Below, one piece after another: positions 62,372 to 64,000 of a stretch of 64,000 nucleotides of DNA (positions are counted from its first letter, which is position 1; every line of letters starts with the position of its first letter). The notes beneath the pieces are model-generated. The model did no database searches. It saw only the letters and a list, made by a program, of their open reading frames with translations, and was not told the origin of the DNA. The translations under genes and the position numbers were made by a program. This DNA comes from Candidatus Latescibacterota bacterium. Lineage in GTDB: Bacteria; JAAXHH01. The DNA lies in assembly GCA_022823465.1 (NCBI GenBank), contig JAJEHX010000005.1:124001-188000 (forward strand), written 5' to 3'.

Positions 62372-64000
62372 TTGAATCCTTTATCCAAATCAGCCATTCC
62401 CGCGCTTTCGGCCGGGTTTACGTCGGGCCTGGGTCTTCTCGTCGCCCAGGTTGCCTTCGGTAGCTTTATTTTCTCGGGCCCACTGGCGCCCTATGCTTCC
62501 CAGGGCGTGGGCCTGGTGCTCTTCGGGAACTTCGCGGCGTGTCTGGTCATCGCCCTTCTGGGCGGATTCCGCGGGGTAATCGCAGGGCTGTCGCCCGCGC
62601 TGGTCATCGGCATGGCCGTGATCGGTTCCTCAATGGACGCCGAAGGCCACGCACTGTTCGTGACCACGTCCGTCGCCCTGATGATCTGTGCGGCGATCAC
62701 GGGCCTGTGCTGCCTCGCCGTCGGCCGGTTCGGGCTCGCCAACCTGATGCGCTTCATTCCCTATCCCGTGTCCGGCGGATTCGTGGCCGGGATCGGCGGC
62801 GCCGTGTGCCTGGCGGCGCTGTCCCTGATGGGCGCCGAGCTCGATTGGCGGGCACTGCCGGTTCTGTTCGAACCCGGTGTCATGTGGAAGTGGTTGCCGG
62901 GGGCGGTCTTCGGCGTCGCGCTCTACCTGTCCCTGAAACGATGGCGCAACCCGGTGATATTGCCCGCGGGCGTGCTGCTGGCTGTCGGCGCGTATCATCT
63001 CGCGCTCGACAACCTCGGCATTTCGGGGGAGGAGGCGCGGACCGCGGGACTACTGCTGAAGAGCACGGCGGAAGGCGATCTGTGGCCGGCTATACGGCCT
63101 GACGATCTGTCCCTTGTCAACTGGGCTTCGCTGACCCCGCAGATACCCAACATGCTGGCGCTGATGCTGGTGGCTTTCATCAGCATCATCATGAATATCG
63201 CCGGACTGGAAATGGCGACGAACCATGAATTGGACTGGGACCGGGAGTTCAGGGTGACGGGGCTGGCGAGCATGCTGGCGGGAGTGGGCGGAGGGACCGT
63301 GGCGACGATTGTCGTTCCCGCGTCGCTGCGCAGCAAGTTGTTCGGAGCCACCACCCGAATGACCGGTGTAGTCGCCGCGCTCGTCATCGCCGTGGCCCTT
63401 GTACTGGGCGACGGCATGCTGGAAGTCGTTCCCGCGGCGCTCGTGGGAGGGATCCTGGTCTTTGCCGGCCTCGGCATGCTGGACGAAGGGCTTGTCAGAA
63501 GCCGCAGGCGTCTTCCGCGGCTGGAGTACGGTATTGTAGTGATGATGTTCGTGGTGGTCACATCGCTTGGATTGATCGAAGGGGTAGCCGTGGGTTTGCT
63601 GTCCATGTTGGTTTTCTTCACCGTGCGGCTCAGCAGGGTGGATCCGATCGCGTCGAGATACACGGCGCGGGACCGTGAGAGTTTGAAAGCGAGGTCCGTA
63701 CCCGACCGGTCCATCCTGCGCAGAGAAGGGGAACGGATAGAGATATTCATGCTGCGTGGCTACCTGTTCTTCGGCAGTGCCTACGCACTCGCCGATGAAT
63801 TCAGGAGCAGACTGAGCGGCACGCCGCGGCCCGTGTGCATGATGCTGGATTTCGCGGCCGTTTCAGGCCTCGATTTTTCGGCCGTGAATGCCATGGGAAG
63901 GTTTCTGCAGGCGGCAAACGCGGACGGCGTCCCTGTAGTGCTCAGCGCGTTGTCCGAGGGACTGAGAGACAGGTTCGAGCGCAGCTTGCCGGCTCCGGTG
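62372..64000 (+). CDS. SulP/SLC26-family anion transporter with STAS domain (3' partial)
   Basis: 543 codons, still open at the window end. Start taken as TTG 62372 because the N-terminal SulP region (ALSAGFTSGLGLLVAQVAFGSFIFSG) follows; the ribosome-binding site is weak. About ten or more membrane helices. The stretch FIPYPVSGGFVAGIGGAVCL is the SulP PYPVxxGF motif, and later come IAGLEMATNHELDWDREFRVTGLASMLAGVGGG and LEYGIVVMMFVVVTSLGLIEGVAVGLL. From about residue 455 (RIEIFMLRGYLFFGSA) a STAS domain begins, with LDFAAVSGLDFSAVNAM. It transports sulfate, bicarbonate or another anion; which one cannot be told. Confidence 0.9.
   Translation, partial: MNPLSKSAIPALSAGFTSGLGLLVAQVAFGSFIFSGPLAPYASQGVGLVLFGNFAACLVIALLGGFRGVIAGLSPALVIGMAVIGSSMDAEGHALFVTTSVALMICAAITGLCCLAVGRFGLANLMRFIPYPVSGGFVAGIGGAVCLAALSLMGAELDWRALPVLFEPGVMWKWLPGAVFGVALYLSLKRWRNPVILPAGVLLAVGAYHLALDNLGISGEEARTAGLLLKSTAEGDLWPAIRPDDLSLVNWASLTPQIPNMLALMLVAFISIIMNIAGLEMATNHELDWDREFRVTGLASMLAGVGGGTVATIVVPASLRSKLFGATTRMTGVVAALVIAVALVLGDGMLEVVPAALVGGILVFAGLGMLDEGLVRSRRRLPRLEYGIVVMMFVVVTSLGLIEGVAVGLLSMLVFFTVRLSRVDPIASRYTARDRESLKARSVPDRSILRREGERIEIFMLRGYLFFGSAYALADEFRSRLSGTPRPVCMMLDFAAVSGLDFSAVNAMGRFLQAANADGVPVVLSALSEGLRDRFERSLPAPV

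Noticed and set aside
1-64000. tRNA, rRNA, riboswitch, insertion sequence or att site
   Set aside because: None of the non-coding gaps shows a cloverleaf, conserved rRNA or riboswitch core, transposase gene or terminal inverted repeats. A covariance-model scan would be needed to exclude small RNAs.

Overview
The window is GC-rich, almost fully coding, and comes from a didermic (Gram-negative-type) bacterium. Both ends are cut: the first gene (DsbD-like) lacks its 5' part and the last (SulP transporter) runs off the 3' end. The lipid A genes, BamA, Skp-like chaperone and Lol transporter show an LPS-type outer membrane. The LpxC-FabZ fusion is typical of FCB-related phyla. The mix of phytanoyl-CoA dioxygenase (PhyH) paralogues, MlrC-type M81 proteins, enolase-superfamily, Gfo/Idh, DUF6785 and ceramidase-like genes, together with McsA/McsB/ClpC, suggests an uncultivated FCB-type lineage such as Candidatus Latescibacterota. 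That assignment is inference; no rRNA or tRNA was seen.

Layout. 1-2027: thiol-redox genes. 2139-3907: accessory patch with a DUF433/DUF5615 toxin-antitoxin-like pair, a HicB-like gene without intact HicA, a truncated HsdR fragment and a small coiled-coil protein. 4178-10883 (+): two tandem PhyH-family genes lacking the usual HxD motif, a ThDP-dependent enzyme, an M81 protein, a DMT transporter and an unknown protein; a candidate small-molecule pathway cluster. 10959-14074 (-): M20 amidohydrolase and a large unrecognised protein. 14152-29504 (-): a long housekeeping cluster in the order prfB, lysS, lolC/E, lolD, mcsA, mcsB, clpC, bamA, skp, lpxD, lpxC/fabZ, lpxA. 29654-35810 (-): Gfo/Idh oxidoreductase, RadC, slipin, NfeD and a PlsB/PlsC-type acyltransferase. 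35870-45938: second M81 protein, DUF423, SDR, enolase-superfamily enzyme, ceramidase-like protein, DUF6785 membrane protein, Old Yellow Enzyme homologue and GH113-like hydrolase. 45976-51639: pyrH, nicotinate phosphoribosyltransferase, fabV, a PHP phosphatase, trmB and bcp. 51739-60899: sugar isomerase/epimerase, bioY, orphan solute-binding protein, two HxD-containing PhyH genes, M14 peptidase and Ldh-family dehydrogenase. 60976-64000: NTF2-like protein, small outer-membrane-type protein and the SulP transporter.

Notable signals: the HxD-less PhyH pair and its cluster; the arginine-kinase/Clp module inside an envelope-assembly cluster; an intact RF2 +1 frameshift site; and a recurrent pattern of short direct duplications at or just after stop codons (at least eight places), once carrying a stop codon plus part of the next gene's ribosome-binding site. 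A related repeat lies in frame inside fabV.
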